Source: Zoroaster sp. YZ-2022 (lineage: Eukaryota; Echinodermata; Asteroidea; Forcipulatida; Zoroasteridae). Taken from it: a DNA stretch of 64,000 nucleotides. The notes under the pieces are model-generated. The model was not told the origin of the DNA and ran no database searches. It saw only the letters and a program-made list of their open reading frames with translations. A program made the position numbers and the translations under genes. Below, in pieces: positions 12,037-22,233 of the stretch (position 1 is the stretch's first letter; every line of letters starts with the position of its first letter). Location of the stretch: positions 14,373,695-14,437,694 of the forward strand of contig CM055820.1 in the NCBI GenBank assembly GCA_029582265.1, in the 5' to 3' direction.

Positions 12037-13033
12037 AAATCTATATATGATTACTGCTCTATGACCAATGGTAGTGTTATCTGTCAGTGTACTATGAATT
12101 AATGATGATTTACATGTACACAGTACAAGCCCAGTAATGTTCCTTGTTTCTATCAATGTGTCATTATTAAAATTCCAGAACAAAAACAGTTTGGTGACAG
12201 CATACATGAATCTGATTGACTGCAAATAAACAATGACTGATTGTGTGTGACATTTGACTGGTGCAGAGGGTAATTAATTAATCTTATGTAGCGTTGTTGC
12301 GTCTATATTTAAACAAATAATACCCATTAGAAATTACTACATGTACATGTACATTGTACATGTACAGTATTGATTGCATGATGGATATAAATCAACTCTT
12401 CCAAGAACGTTATACTAAACAAACCTTCAATATAACTGATAAATTATAAAGCCATAGCCACTACCAAAATAAACTAATTTCAGAACCAAACATCAACACA
12501 TTTCCTACACGTTTACATGTACAAAATAATGTACATACAATGTACATGTGCATTGGTAAGAACATGTTTTGACAGTGGGTTACTGTGTGCAAAGGCATCA
12601 TTGATAATAACACACTTACAGTATACTGGATACAGTATGCCGTTTGTTTTCTACTAAAATCCTACCAGATTTTCAACATCATCTATCCTACAGCATTGTA
12701 CAAACGCACATGTGTACACACAAATGCAGCAGGCGCATCTATCTCACTGCTACAGCGCCCTCGAGTGACAGTTCCAACTCAGCTTGTGCTTGTGACATGG
12801 AGCTTCTTCTTTTTTTTGTCACCAACCAAAAAACACATACACGTATTGTGAGAGAATTGGATCATATAGTTGAGGCTATTGCTGTTATCTACATGTAGTT
12901 GCTAGGCCCCCTACTCCAATATCCAATATTGTCTACTCATAACTCATGCCACTGTATGCTGGTAGAGTGTTAGACCAATCAATTGGTGGTTTTTGTACCT
13001 CTTGGATTCACAAGGCAAATTTAAAGGTCATAA
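12037..13033. other. Unique AT-rich sequence, no gene recognised
   Basis: Short runs of ACATGTACATGT are present (near 12341-12366 and 12528-12550). ORFs of 80-110 codons on both strands show no splice context or recognisable domain and look like chance. Confidence 0.4.
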
Positions 13034-13104
13034 ACCCTCCTACTACTACAAGGGTCAAAAATCAGTCAAAATGTTGATATACTTGCCAAGGTATATCTAG
13101 TGCA
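13034..13104 (+). mobile_element. Left part of a family 1 MITE split by the CACTA-like element
   Basis: It holds ACCCTCCTACTACTACAAGG through ATATCTAGTGCA, which matches the first 70 bp of 11053-11361. The match resumes at 18841 with CACTTAAAACTCAAACACTG. Intact copies read TCTAGTGCACTTAAAA across this point. Confidence 0.85.
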
Positions 13105-13689
13105 CACTGTAAGAAATATCCGTATTTTTACGGGAAAATTTTACGGAAACTGGTCCGTAAAAAGTGAAGTACGGGAAAAGTTGCACGGAGTCCGTATTTC
13201 TACGGGGAAAGTTCCATCGTCCGTTTTTCAACCAGTAATGTTTTGCTTGGTTGACATATTTTCCAATAATGACCATTTTAAATCGTAGAGTAATTTAAGT
13301 ATAAACTTTATAATGCAATTGTATTTTTTGTGCAAAAGAAAATACACAGTATTTATAAACAAAAGGAAACAATTATTTTTTGGTATAATACCGTTTCAAC
13401 GAGGAGCAGATTGTTTTAGAAGAAACGGATCTGTTCCGTAAAAGAAAGTTGTAGTTTACACTTTTAAACACAACAATTATAAACAATTCATTTTCAAATT
13501 ACCTCTTACACTTTTCCCAAATATAAGTAAATACGATGGTATAAATTTAAATTTGTGTGAGCATTTAAGTTTAAATTTGACCCCTAGTGTTATTATTTTA
13601 TTCGTGTTTATTTTGTTTTTACTTGGACGTGGATGGAAATTTTTACCATTGCATGACGGGTATAAATGTCTAGGATTCGACCCCATATG

Positions 13690-13924
13690 CCAATTTTCCA
13701 TAATAACACGCGTGTGCCGGCAGGGTCGTGCACAGACTATTCGCAGTCTCAGCATACTAGCAGCAGACGATTGGCCGCCGCGCCGATCGAAACCGCGGGC
13801 TGGAGAAAAGTTGGAAAAGTGAAAACATCTGACAAATGAGTGACATTCACAAAAAAAAACACCTCCTCGGTCGTCTCTCAACGCAACCTGAACCTGACAT
13901 CTGAACCTCATCTGAAACTGAAAG
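13690..13924 (+). promoter_or_regulatory. GC-rich promoter-like region and candidate 5' non-coding exon
   Basis: This is one of the few CpG-rich islands outside transposon tips (ACGCGTGTGCCGG, CCGCCGCGCCGATCGAAACC). It is followed by a good splice donor, AAAG then GTATGT, at 13924/13925. It lies 660 bp upstream of the first coding exon at 14579, which opens with a TTTACAG acceptor. A 5' UTR exon spliced to 14579 would fit. No TATA box or start site was identified. A 164-codon reverse-strand ORF across this area looks like a chance product of its GC content. Confidence 0.35.
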
Positions 13925-14581
13925 GTATGTAAAATAAAAATGACACACAATATAAGCCTAGATGTAAACATGTTGGCCTAAATTGTTTTTGAGATATTTC
14001 AGAATTATAATATCAGAGAACGAATGAGTTTACTGACACTAGTGACAGTGACACTGACACTAACGTTAACGTTAGCCTGAGTACGGTACATCATGTACTG
14101 GCGGCGACTCGAGTCATAACTATTATTACAGCGTAACACACAGTATACATACACTGTATCGTCCATGTACGTAATTCGCCGCACTCGTGAAATGACGCAC
14201 CTACATTTGGCTTAGCAAAAGGAAAACTTACAAAATTATAGTGTATTAGGGTAAAGGCGGGTATATTCGACAGGTTAAGAAAGAAACATTTATTTCTACC
14301 ACAAAGAAAATAAATATAATGCTTACCATGATTACTAATTGCATAAACTTATCTAAGTCGTGCTTGTTACTGGAAAGTTAGTGCTTGTGAAAGTGGAAAA
14401 AGTTGTTTAAGTTTAACCACTGATTTTACTAGATACAAAATATTAAATAGTAAGAGATTTACATGACCTCAATCTTTTTTCATGAACATCTGTGATCTTA
14501 TTTTGTTATTGTTCTATGCCGTCAACAAGCTTGGTCATAAGGGTTAATTTATTTACTAACTTAATCATACATTTACAGGAC

Positions 14582-15949
14582 ATGGTGACAAGGGATGACA
14601 TCCGTGACCTTCCCTCTACACCCTGCATTGCTGTTATCGGTAAGGTTTATAAAATAAAATAAATAAAATAAATAAAATTAAAAAAAACTCTCCCAAAAGT
14701 TTGGGTGGATGGGGTGTGAGAATTGGGGACTCTAAAACCCTTAAACTTCAAAATTACACACTGCGAAATATTTTACTAAAATACAAAATGTAAAATGTTT
14801 TTGAATTTTTAATAAAATGCTTACTGGCACTACTGGTATAAATTTTGTATTGGTACCATTTGTTCTGAGAAATATTTCCTTCTGAATTGCTGTCATATTC
14901 AAAGCATGACAAAAAATATGACTGTTACATGCCAATATATCTCTTTGAATGAAATTTTCACAGGTTGGTTTTATGATTTGTTTTTTGAAAACTAGGTAAT
15001 TTGATTGAGTGTACTCATCCAAAAATCCATGCTCTACCATCCCTTTAAAATTTAGGTACACTACTTAAAATTTAAAATAATTTGTTGCAGGAAACATGTA
15101 CTCACCTAAGGCGGAGCAATACCTTGCAATTGATGGCAATATCATCAACTCAGTGAAGGGAGATAAAGCTCTAACCTTAGTGTTTGCGGCCTACTATGTT
15201 TTTAACATACATTATGCTAAGGAGGCATCCTGCACCCTTGATTTTGTTCAGAGGTAAGTTGAATTTGACTGGAATGTGACAGTCTTACCACTCAAAACAA
15301 TGTGATTGTGAAACATTTAATGTTGGTCAATTTTGATTAAAAGGAAAGATTTAAAGGTGCACTTTGACTTGAATTGCCATTTGACCAGGCTATCTGTTTG
15401 ATGTTTCTTGACACCTAGAGGATGGAATAATATTGTACTCTTGTTTTAAATTGCATTCGGGATAATGAATATTATTTTTGGTTTTACCCTACACCTCACT
15501 GCTCTCTGAGACCTGCAAAAAAAATCCACAGGTTAACTAATTGGGTGGGATTCAAACCCACGACTCCCCGCATTCTAGAGCAGATGTCTTAACTACTAGA
15601 CAACCGAGCGAATCCTATAATTATCAGCAGAGGGCACCACAAACAATTTCAATAGATGTAATAATTGCATCATGGACAATAAAAGTAACAAATAATATAT
15701 ACTGTACTCGTCAAAAAAACAATGTTGAACCATCCCATTGTCATTCAGTATTTATGAGGTTGATTTTGTTGGTCAAAGGGGTGAGTAATTTTAATGATCT
15801 TTTTCTATTACAGATTCTTCATGGGAATAAATCCAAGTACAGGATCCAAGACTGGCTTGAAGAAGCGGGAAGGCCAAGTCAGTGGTAAAGTCTTTGCACT
15901 GGCCAATGCAATGGCTCTCTTTCAGAGTGATTGGACAAATGAGCAGTAA
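14582..15949 (+). CDS. Spliced 118-aa ORF, C-terminal domain of an uncharacterised multicopy animal family
   Basis: Three exons join in frame: 14582-14639, 15091-15253 and 15814-15949 (357 nt including TAA). Exon 1 follows a TTTACAG acceptor; donors are GTAAGG and GTAAGT; the other acceptors are TTGTTGCAG and CTATTACAG. The joined frame has no stop. Visible motifs are LPSTPCIAVIGN near residues 10-20, YYVFNIHYAKEA in the middle, FFMGINPSTGSKTG and NAMALFQSDW near the end. This pattern (short PC-I-V-G strand, FNIHY segment, FxxINPxxGxK, final basic/aromatic segment) recalls the C-terminal region of long, uncharacterised proteins that are multicopy in fish and invertebrate genomes; that is recollection, not a search. 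The usual proteins have a longer N-terminus, so this copy may be truncated or use upstream exons. A MITE begins 6 bp after the stop. Function unknown. Confidence 0.65.
15536..15610 (-). mobile_element. tRNA-derived SINE fragment inside the last intron
   Basis: It reads GGGTGGGATTCAAACCCACG, the reverse of a B box, then AGCAGATGTCTTAACTACTA and GACAACCGAGCG, matching the tRNA-like head of the SINE family. It lacks most of the tail and is diverged. It lies in the intron 15254-15813. Confidence 0.6.
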
Positions 15950-15954
15950 ATTAA

Positions 15955-16087
15955 GGCCATGTCCAAATTGGCGGCTATAGCTGTGGCTACGGCTGGATCG
16001 CCGCGTCATCAGGCGATGAAGTATCGGACGTCCTTGGCAACACCCTTAGCAACAATCGTAGCTGTAGCTGCCAATTTGGATACGGCC
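15955..16087. mobile_element. 133-bp Harbinger-type MITE
   Basis: The left end GGCCATGTCCAAATTGGC and the reverse of the right end GGCCGTATCCAAATTGGC are near-identical TIRs. TAA flanks both sides (15952-15954 and 16088-16090). The core also repeats CTATAGCTGTGGCTACGG in inverted form. It sits immediately after the stop codon of the spliced ORF. Confidence 0.75.
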
Positions 16088-16867
16088 TAATATTGATTTG
16101 GGCAATTCCACACTAATGGGCCAAAAAGAAAACTTTATAAGAGAGGCATTGGAGAGTGAGACAAAAGTAACTATTTTGTCCCAGTCTTTTCCTGTACATT
16201 CCAAATCCGTGACCTTTAGAAATTACAAGGTCATTTGAAAAGTGTTACGTATGTAACAAAAGACAGACATATGGCCTAATAAGTGAAGAAATAATTTTAA
16301 AAAATACCAAATATTGTGCCAGTAACATTCCTAATCCTTTAAGATTGTAAGCAGTAAAACTGGGATATTGTCATGGGTATTAAGGAAATAACAATGGGAA
16401 ATAAGTCGCGTACGAACATTGGACAGATATTTTGTGACAAAAGTCTGTCCCCGTTTGTACATAACAATTTGTTTTTTAACTTATAATTCCTCACCAGGGG
16501 TGGGGCTTTTTTAATTTTGGCTAGTAACTATCCCTAAGGGTCTGTAGAATTGTTATTGGACAATGTTGGGCCAATCAATTTATTTCAGTATAATTTCTAC
16601 CAAATGATAACAAAAATGTCCGTTCCTGTTACATATGTATAAATCTTGAAGATTTATCTCCTCCAGTTTCTTAAATGCTCAAACATTTATCTATATTTTT
16701 TTTCAACCACAATCCTCATGCGCCTTTGAATGTACACAGACAAAAATACATGGCAACATATACTTCATTTGTTATTACTATCCCATGTTGCCCTCCCATG
16801 TCACACTTTTGTGTCCATTAGTGTGGAATTGCCCATTTGCATTGGCCAGTGTAAAGATTTTAAATCA

Positions 16868-17173
16868 TTTACCCTCCCATTGTAACTGCACTCCAGTGGC
16901 AAGTAGCTATAGAGGTCAAAACCAGTCAACTGCCTGCTTTGGACTGTTGACCTAAATGTGCACACGGGGACATTTTTGATTGGTTTTTACTGTCATTTTG
17001 AACAATACCAGACAATGCTTTTACCAGTCAAAAACGGTTGAATCATTTTGACCTGTAAATGTACTTACTACGCGTAAGGTTTGACAGTGTTCGACTTTTA
17101 TGTGCACTAGATATACCTTGGCAAGTATATCAAGATTTTGACTGATTTTGACCTTTGTAGTAGTAGGAGGGTT
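16868..17173 (-). mobile_element. MITE, TTAACCCTCCTA family 1, nested in the CACTA-like element
   Basis: It runs from TACCCTCCCATTGTAACTGC to TAGTAGTAGGAGGGTTA and matches the reverse complement of 11053-11361 throughout, including GGGGACATTTTTGATTGG and CTTGGCAAGTATATC. Because it lies inside the CACTA-like element, which itself split a family 1 copy, this copy arrived later. Confidence 0.75.
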
Positions 17174-17971
17174 AAATCATTTAAATCATTGCAAATCAAA
17201 AGTTGTACTCAAAAGCTATTGATTAGTGCAAATTCACACAGATTGGTTACACACACCAACTCAAAAACATGGCACAAATGTCAATTCAACAGCTTTTGTG
17301 AGTGCAACTTTTGATTTGCCCTGATTTGCATTCAAATGGCTGCTGTATCAAAAATATTGAAACAAATGAGGTGTCAAAATGCGGGTAACATAACTTAGCA
17401 TAACTTTTTGTTTTAGAATAATGGTCACTTGAAAAGAGTTTCTTTTTGTGGTATGTTTAGTAATGTTTAGTAATGCATGTTTATTGTTCATTAGAGAAAC
17501 AAAATTACAGGCGTGCAGGACTCAAACTGAAAACTTCCTCTTTACTAAACCTAGCCTGGCCAATTGAATTCCAAAATAGCAGCCCATACACCGATTGCAT
17601 GCATAGACCAGATGACTAACTTGATGGCCAGGGCTAAATAGACATACATGTATGTACTGATGACATCATGGTTTGTTTATCACATTGTTTGTTTATTACA
17701 GTGCTGTAACTGAGTACTGCATTTCCGACAGCTGTGCGGAGACACAATAGTTTCCCATTCTTCTGCAACGAGGAAACCATGACGTCATCAGTACAGGGGT
17801 CTATTTCAAGGTGATGCTTTCCGGAGACTTCTGTGCTTAATTATGGCACCCTGTGAAGTGCGTACATTTATTTGCCACAGAAGGGTGTAAGCACAGAATT
17901 CCACGTTAAGTGGTGCCATGAAATTTGGCCCGGTTGCACTTTGCAGGCAATCATGGATTGAGTCTGAGCAC

Positions 17972-18027
17972 CAGGGGCGGATCCAGAGTGCGGGGAAGGG
18001 GGGGGGCAACCTCCTCTGGATCCACAC
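17972..18027. mobile_element. 56-bp miniature hAT remnant with 8-bp target-site duplication
   Basis: The left end CAGGGGCGGATCCAGAG is mirrored by CTCTGGATCC near the right end, separated by a G-rich loop (GCGGGGAAGGGGGGGGGC). CTGAGCAC flanks both sides (17964-17971 and 18028-18035), a perfect 8-bp duplication as made by hAT transposases. Confidence 0.6.
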
Positions 18028-18324
18028 CTGAGCACATCCTTTAGATTTTCTTTCTCAGGAAAAACTGGTGTTAGGTTTTGAGATGTAAATGTAAAAGCTG
18101 TTAATTGCTATTGAAAACTCATTGTTGTGGGCAATTTGTTCCATTTATTAAATTCTTGATGTTCAAGATCTGCCTACCTAAACCTCAGTTGTTCTGAAAT
18201 CATTTTGTACAATGTAAGTGTCTGTGAAGTTCGAGATTTCATCCTTCCTTGTGCTAAAATAAATATGCTACAGTTAGTACCTTCAGTTTATAACCATCAC
18301 TTTAGATTTCTTTACCCTGTACAG

Positions 18325-18428
18325 GAAGATATCCGTGCTTTGAAGTTTATGATGTTCCCCATATCACCACAGAATTGAAACATAATGGAACTCAAGTTTT
18401 CATGTCCATGGACATGCAGTTCTGGTAG
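18325..18428 (+). other. Possible terminal exon (RYPCFEVYDVPHITTEL...)
   Basis: After a CCCTGTACAG acceptor, the third frame is open for 33 codons to TAG, with a protein-like composition (CFEVYDVPHI, then VFMSMDMQFW at the end). It could be an alternative 3' exon of the gene at 14582-15949 or a relic of another gene. No matching upstream exon in the right phase was identified. Confidence 0.25.
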
Positions 18429-18840
18429 ACTTTAACATTATGTTCGTTGAATTTACACATCTTTTTATGGAAAACATTAAAAATACGGAATTTTTGGAAA
18501 AGTCTTCATTTTTTGTTAATTTTATCCGTAAATTTTGGGATTTCTTTTTTACGGACAACATTTTTTGCCGTATTCGTACGGAATTAATTTTGTGTTAATC
18601 CCGTTAAAATACAATTCAATCTGTAAATATACAGATTTTATTTTTACGGACAAAATGTTTTGCCGTATTTGTACGGAATTAATTTTGTGATATTCCCGTT
18701 AAAAGATACAGTTTTACTCAGTAATTTTAACATAATTCCGTTAAAAAAGCATCCGTAAAATTTACGGAACATTAAAAAAGTTCCGGTAATTTTGCTGCCG
18801 GAACTTTTTCCGTAAAATAACGGATTTTTTTTTTACAGTG

Positions 18841-19012
18841 CACTTAAAACTCAAACACTGTCAAACCTTACGAATAGTAAGTACATTTACAGGTCAAAAT
18901 GAGTCGACCGTTTTTGACTGGTGAAAGCATTGTCTGGTATTGTTCAGGGTGGTCAAAATGACAGTAAAAACCATTCAAAAATGCCCCTGCGTGCACATTT
19001 GGGTCAAAAGTC
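18841..19012 (+). mobile_element. Right part of the family 1 MITE split by the CACTA-like element
   Basis: It continues the element interrupted at 13104 (CACTTAAAACTCAAACACTG, ACAGGTCAAAATGAGTCGAC, CCCCTGCGTGCACATTTGGG). It loses similarity near 19012, so its right TIR is missing. Confidence 0.8.
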
Positions 19013-20713
19013 AAAAAATGGTATCAGTCAAACTGTGTGAACATATTGACGTGGTCACAGATCACAGAACTCGTCAATTAAATTTAATTCAATTCTATAA
19101 TCAATTTTATAATCACTATTTCAAAAGGTAGACCATACTCATATCACATGATACAGGTTGTTGTTATTGGGTGTCAAAGCTTTCACAGTTGTGGACATTT
19201 ACACTGTATATGAAATGTCCATATCAAATGATATCATAGACCCTCTTATTGAAATGATGAAGGGTCCAAGATGATATTTAAATAAGACCATTGCAGAGAG
19301 TTACAATATTCTGCCTTCTGATATGAAATCATCTATTTTGGAGTCATTTTTATTAAGTTTAAAAAAAAAAAATAAATAAATAAAAAAAAAAAGGTAAGGA
19401 CCCCACCCCACACAAGTGTTCATCAAAAAAGAGTTGCCCTGTTTAAAAGCATAAACACCATCTGACCCCCTCCCCCTGCATCAGACCCCCTCCCCCTGCA
19501 TATCTTTGAAGTCATCAATTAATATTGCTTATGCACAAAAATGAAAGTCTGTTGTTTTTTCTTGTAAAATATTTTTGGAACTCACAATGTACTTTTGTTA
19601 ACACAACGTTACAAACAAGTTCAATGCTACTCTAGCTTATCATTAACAATTAGTTTAAAACAAAAGCCTGGAGAGACAGTTTGATTCTGAACCGGATAAC
19701 TGACTATAAACAAATGAAACTTAATAATAATAATAATAATAATAACAATAACAATAACAATAACAATAATAATAATAATAATAACTTGACATTTAAGCAT
19801 AATTTTGCACCAAAAAACCCCCACTGGCACAGGGAACTGTAGGTGATGCACACAGATATGAACCAGAAAACCAACACATTCTTTTTTTGCCTAAGGCTGT
19901 TCATGGTTCACGCAATCGATCATACTTTACACAAACCATAAATGTGAAGTGAAATTTTACTTCAGTAATTCATGGCAAATAATTTTTTTTTTAAATGTTA
20001 AACTTCTGCAAACTTGGCTTTCGAGCCATATTCATGAAGTAAATACTATGACTAATACATTAATCTACAAGTATGTTACATGTGATGCATTTCTTTTAAA
20101 TAATCGTTGGAGATCAATCAATTATAAGAGAATATTGATTGGAATGAGACTGGCCTAAGAAAACATAAAAGCACCTTAAGCTTTTAAATTTGAAAACATA
20201 CACCCAAGCTAAACACTAAACACAGAGCATGATGTATAAATAAATTATCGCAACCCATTATGGCACTAACACTCAGGGAAATGGTATATGTTTGACACAT
20301 ACTTGAAATAGATCCATCCTTACTTTCTTGCATAGGACATGCACTTATACTGAGCTGTGCATATGATGTGAACTTAATGCACAATTTTAGGGTATTCAAC
20401 AGACATTTAAGTGGTGAGTCATGGCGGTGTCTTATTTAATGAAATTCACATCAAATCAACCATTTTTACTGGAGGGAAGTGAAAATGGCTTCAGGTAGAT
20501 GGAACACGAGACTCGGAAACAGATATCACTTCTGTATTGCTTATACCATGGGATAAATGACTCAATTTAAATACAGTTTTATAATTATATTTCAACCTGT
20601 TCGGTGTCTGTTTGACAATCAATGTAGGAAGAATAATGTCATGAGGCAGATTGCAGGTTTTCTAGCCTGTGAGTCTCTTGTATAACCTGCCATTAGTGAC
20701 TGTACATGTACAT
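19013..20713. other. AT-rich sequence with simple repeats
   Basis: It includes A-rich runs at 19361-19392, a duplicated CCCCCTCCCCCTGCATCAGA-like block near 19469-19500, and an AAT/AAC trinucleotide microsatellite at 19723-19784. The leucine/isoleucine-rich ORFs across 19723-19784 are translations of that microsatellite. No gene recognised. Confidence 0.6.
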
Positions 20714-21371
20714 CAGGGCTCGATTTAGACACTAGCCCGGCGTACAAACACTAGTCAAGAGTGCCGCGGGCTAGTCAAACTTGCTTCTGGGTAGCCCGGC
20801 CGGGCTAGTCAAAAATTAACAACTTACCTTTGTAATTTTCTAGCTGTTATGTAATATTTGATTTTTAATATGTGAATAAAACAAAAATAAACTTGAACGT
20901 TGGAGTGTTAATTGTCGTTAATTTTGTCAGTCATTACTCATTACTGACTCATGTTTTGGTTTGACGTTAATGACCTACAACAACAACATCGAACATGTCG
21001 AGAGCGGGACGAGCGTGTATGCATGGGCATACAAACGACGTTACAGTACACATACGACATGCACACACACACAGCAGCTCCACGATCACTGAATCAATGG
21101 TACCCGACGCTCTTTACGTGATTGCGTGTTTCGGTGTCCGGGAACCGCACCATGCATGACGTACCGAATCAGATGAATCAGAGGAGGAGAAACACAGATA
21201 TAACTCCGACGTGGATGAAGACGAATCAGATGACTCATCTTTCTAAATATACCCTGTCAGTTTCCCGTGTGGTGTAAATGGTCGGGCTAGTGAACATTTG
21301 TGAGGGCTAGTCAAAAATACATCTGACTAGCCCGGTGGTCTAGTCAGGAAAAAAAGTTAGCGCAAGCCCTG
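20714..21371. mobile_element. hAT-like non-autonomous element with CAGGGCTCG ends
   Basis: The left end CAGGGCTCGATTTAGACACT is answered by GTTAGCGCAAGCCCTG at the right. Inside each end the GACTAGCCCGG / CCGGGCTAGTC motif repeats. A TSD cannot be read because the flanks are TACATGTA repeats. At 21166-21246 the plus strand reads a short, highly acidic segment ending ESDDSSF and TAA, which may be the C-terminus of a lost transposase or passenger. Confidence 0.6.
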
Positions 21372-21593
21372 TACATGTACATGTACATGTACTGTAGTTT
21401 CCCTTTATTACATGTACACCCATAGGTACTGTAGTATCATATAATCTCTGTACACTTTAATTACATCCATTCTGTACCTTGCTTCAACCAAAGAGAAAAA
21501 AACACAACCGCAAACATTAATACATTGTACCAATCCAAATATGAGCACTATACATGTAGCTGTGGTATCCTTAACAAACCTGTCACCATTTTA

Positions 21594-21924
21594 GTTAAAG
21601 TGACAATAACGTCACGATCATGGAATCGGAATGCTAGTTTTTAGCACATGATAAGGTCATATTACTCAGACATGCAACTTTGTAATTGCAAAAAGAGAGA
21701 AAATGGCCGAGCACACAAAACTTTGTACAGTGTTTTTCAGTTTTCTATAGCACTATTATTAAAGAAAAAAGAGGAAATCAGCTGATCAGCTGAAAAGTTG
21801 CATGCGTGATTACTGTTGCTGTTGCATAAATGAGCCAGTAATTTTCAGTCCATCTTAAACTAGGACACCGATTCCATGCCCTGTGGAAAGTCTGCCCTGA
21901 TCGTGACGATACTGTCCCTTTAAT
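21594..21924 (-). mobile_element. MITE, TTAAAGGGACA family
   Basis: It starts TTAAAGTGACAATAACGTCA and ends GATCGTGACGATACTGTCCC plus TTTAA. It carries ATGGAATCGGAATGCTAG near the left and AAATGAGCCAGTAATTTTCA near the right, inverted relative to 11560-11783. The middle (about 21660-21800) differs from the other copies. Confidence 0.7.
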
Positions 21925-21936
21925 GATTTCTAGGTC

Positions 21937-22119
21937 ATGTCAAGTAAATCCAGCTTAGAACTTAAAACAGTGAAAATATATTCAGATTCTTTAAAATCAT
22001 TTGCCATTAACGACGACGATAAAAAACATCATTGTGAACCGGGTGAAGATACAGACATCGAACCAGAAGAGAAGACAGATGACAAACAGACGACTACAGA
22101 TACAGATAGTGATTTCTAA
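21937..22119 (+). pseudogene. Acidic terminal exon-like ORF next to a hAT end
   Basis: A TTTCTAG acceptor-like site precedes an open frame starting ATGTCAAGTAAATCC and ending in TAA at 22117-22119. The product is 60 aa, polar and acidic towards the end (EEKTDDKQTTTDTDSDF). A hAT-type terminus follows at 22160-22233. It resembles in style, not in sequence, the acidic tail inside 20714-21371. It might be the last exon of a hAT transposase or simply chance. Confidence 0.3.
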
Positions 22120-22159
22120 CTTACCGTATGATGCTGATCAACTTTTAATTACATAATGG

Positions 22160-22233
22160 TATTGGGCCTCCAAAATTTTTTTTTTCACTGGCCCTGCCGG
22201 CCACTAAGCAATTGAAGTTAACTTCGACCCCTG
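22160..22233 (-). mobile_element. Solo hAT-type terminus
   Basis: Read on the minus strand it starts CAGGGGTCGAAGTTAACTTC and contains GCTTAGTGGCCGGCAGGGCC, a typical hAT end with the CAGGGG start. The partner end was not found in the window. Confidence 0.45.

Larger units (their letters stand above)
13105..18840 (+). mobile_element. CACTA/EnSpm-like DNA transposon, 5.7 kb, carrying a spliced ORF
   Basis: The left end reads CACTGTAAGAAATATCCGTA and the right end, reverse-complemented, CACTGTAAAAAAAAAATCCG. Inside both ends lie many copies of the short motif CCGTAAA/TTTACGG (13120-13220 and 18480-18830), like the subterminal repeats of CACTA elements. Compared with uninterrupted copies of the host MITE, only CA is duplicated at the insertion point, which agrees with the 2-bp duplications reported for animal CACTA elements. 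The inside contains a GC-rich promoter-like area, the 118-aa spliced ORF, a Harbinger MITE, a family 1 MITE and a micro-hAT. I see no DDE transposase, so it is probably non-autonomous. Confidence 0.7.

Noticed and set aside
13477..13971. 164-aa minus-strand ORF
   Set aside because: It overlaps the GC-rich region and the candidate 5' exon, has no recognisable domain and ends in AT-rich intron-like sequence; likely chance.
19627..19904. ORFs with long isoleucine or leucine runs
   Set aside because: Translations of an AAT/AAC trinucleotide microsatellite.
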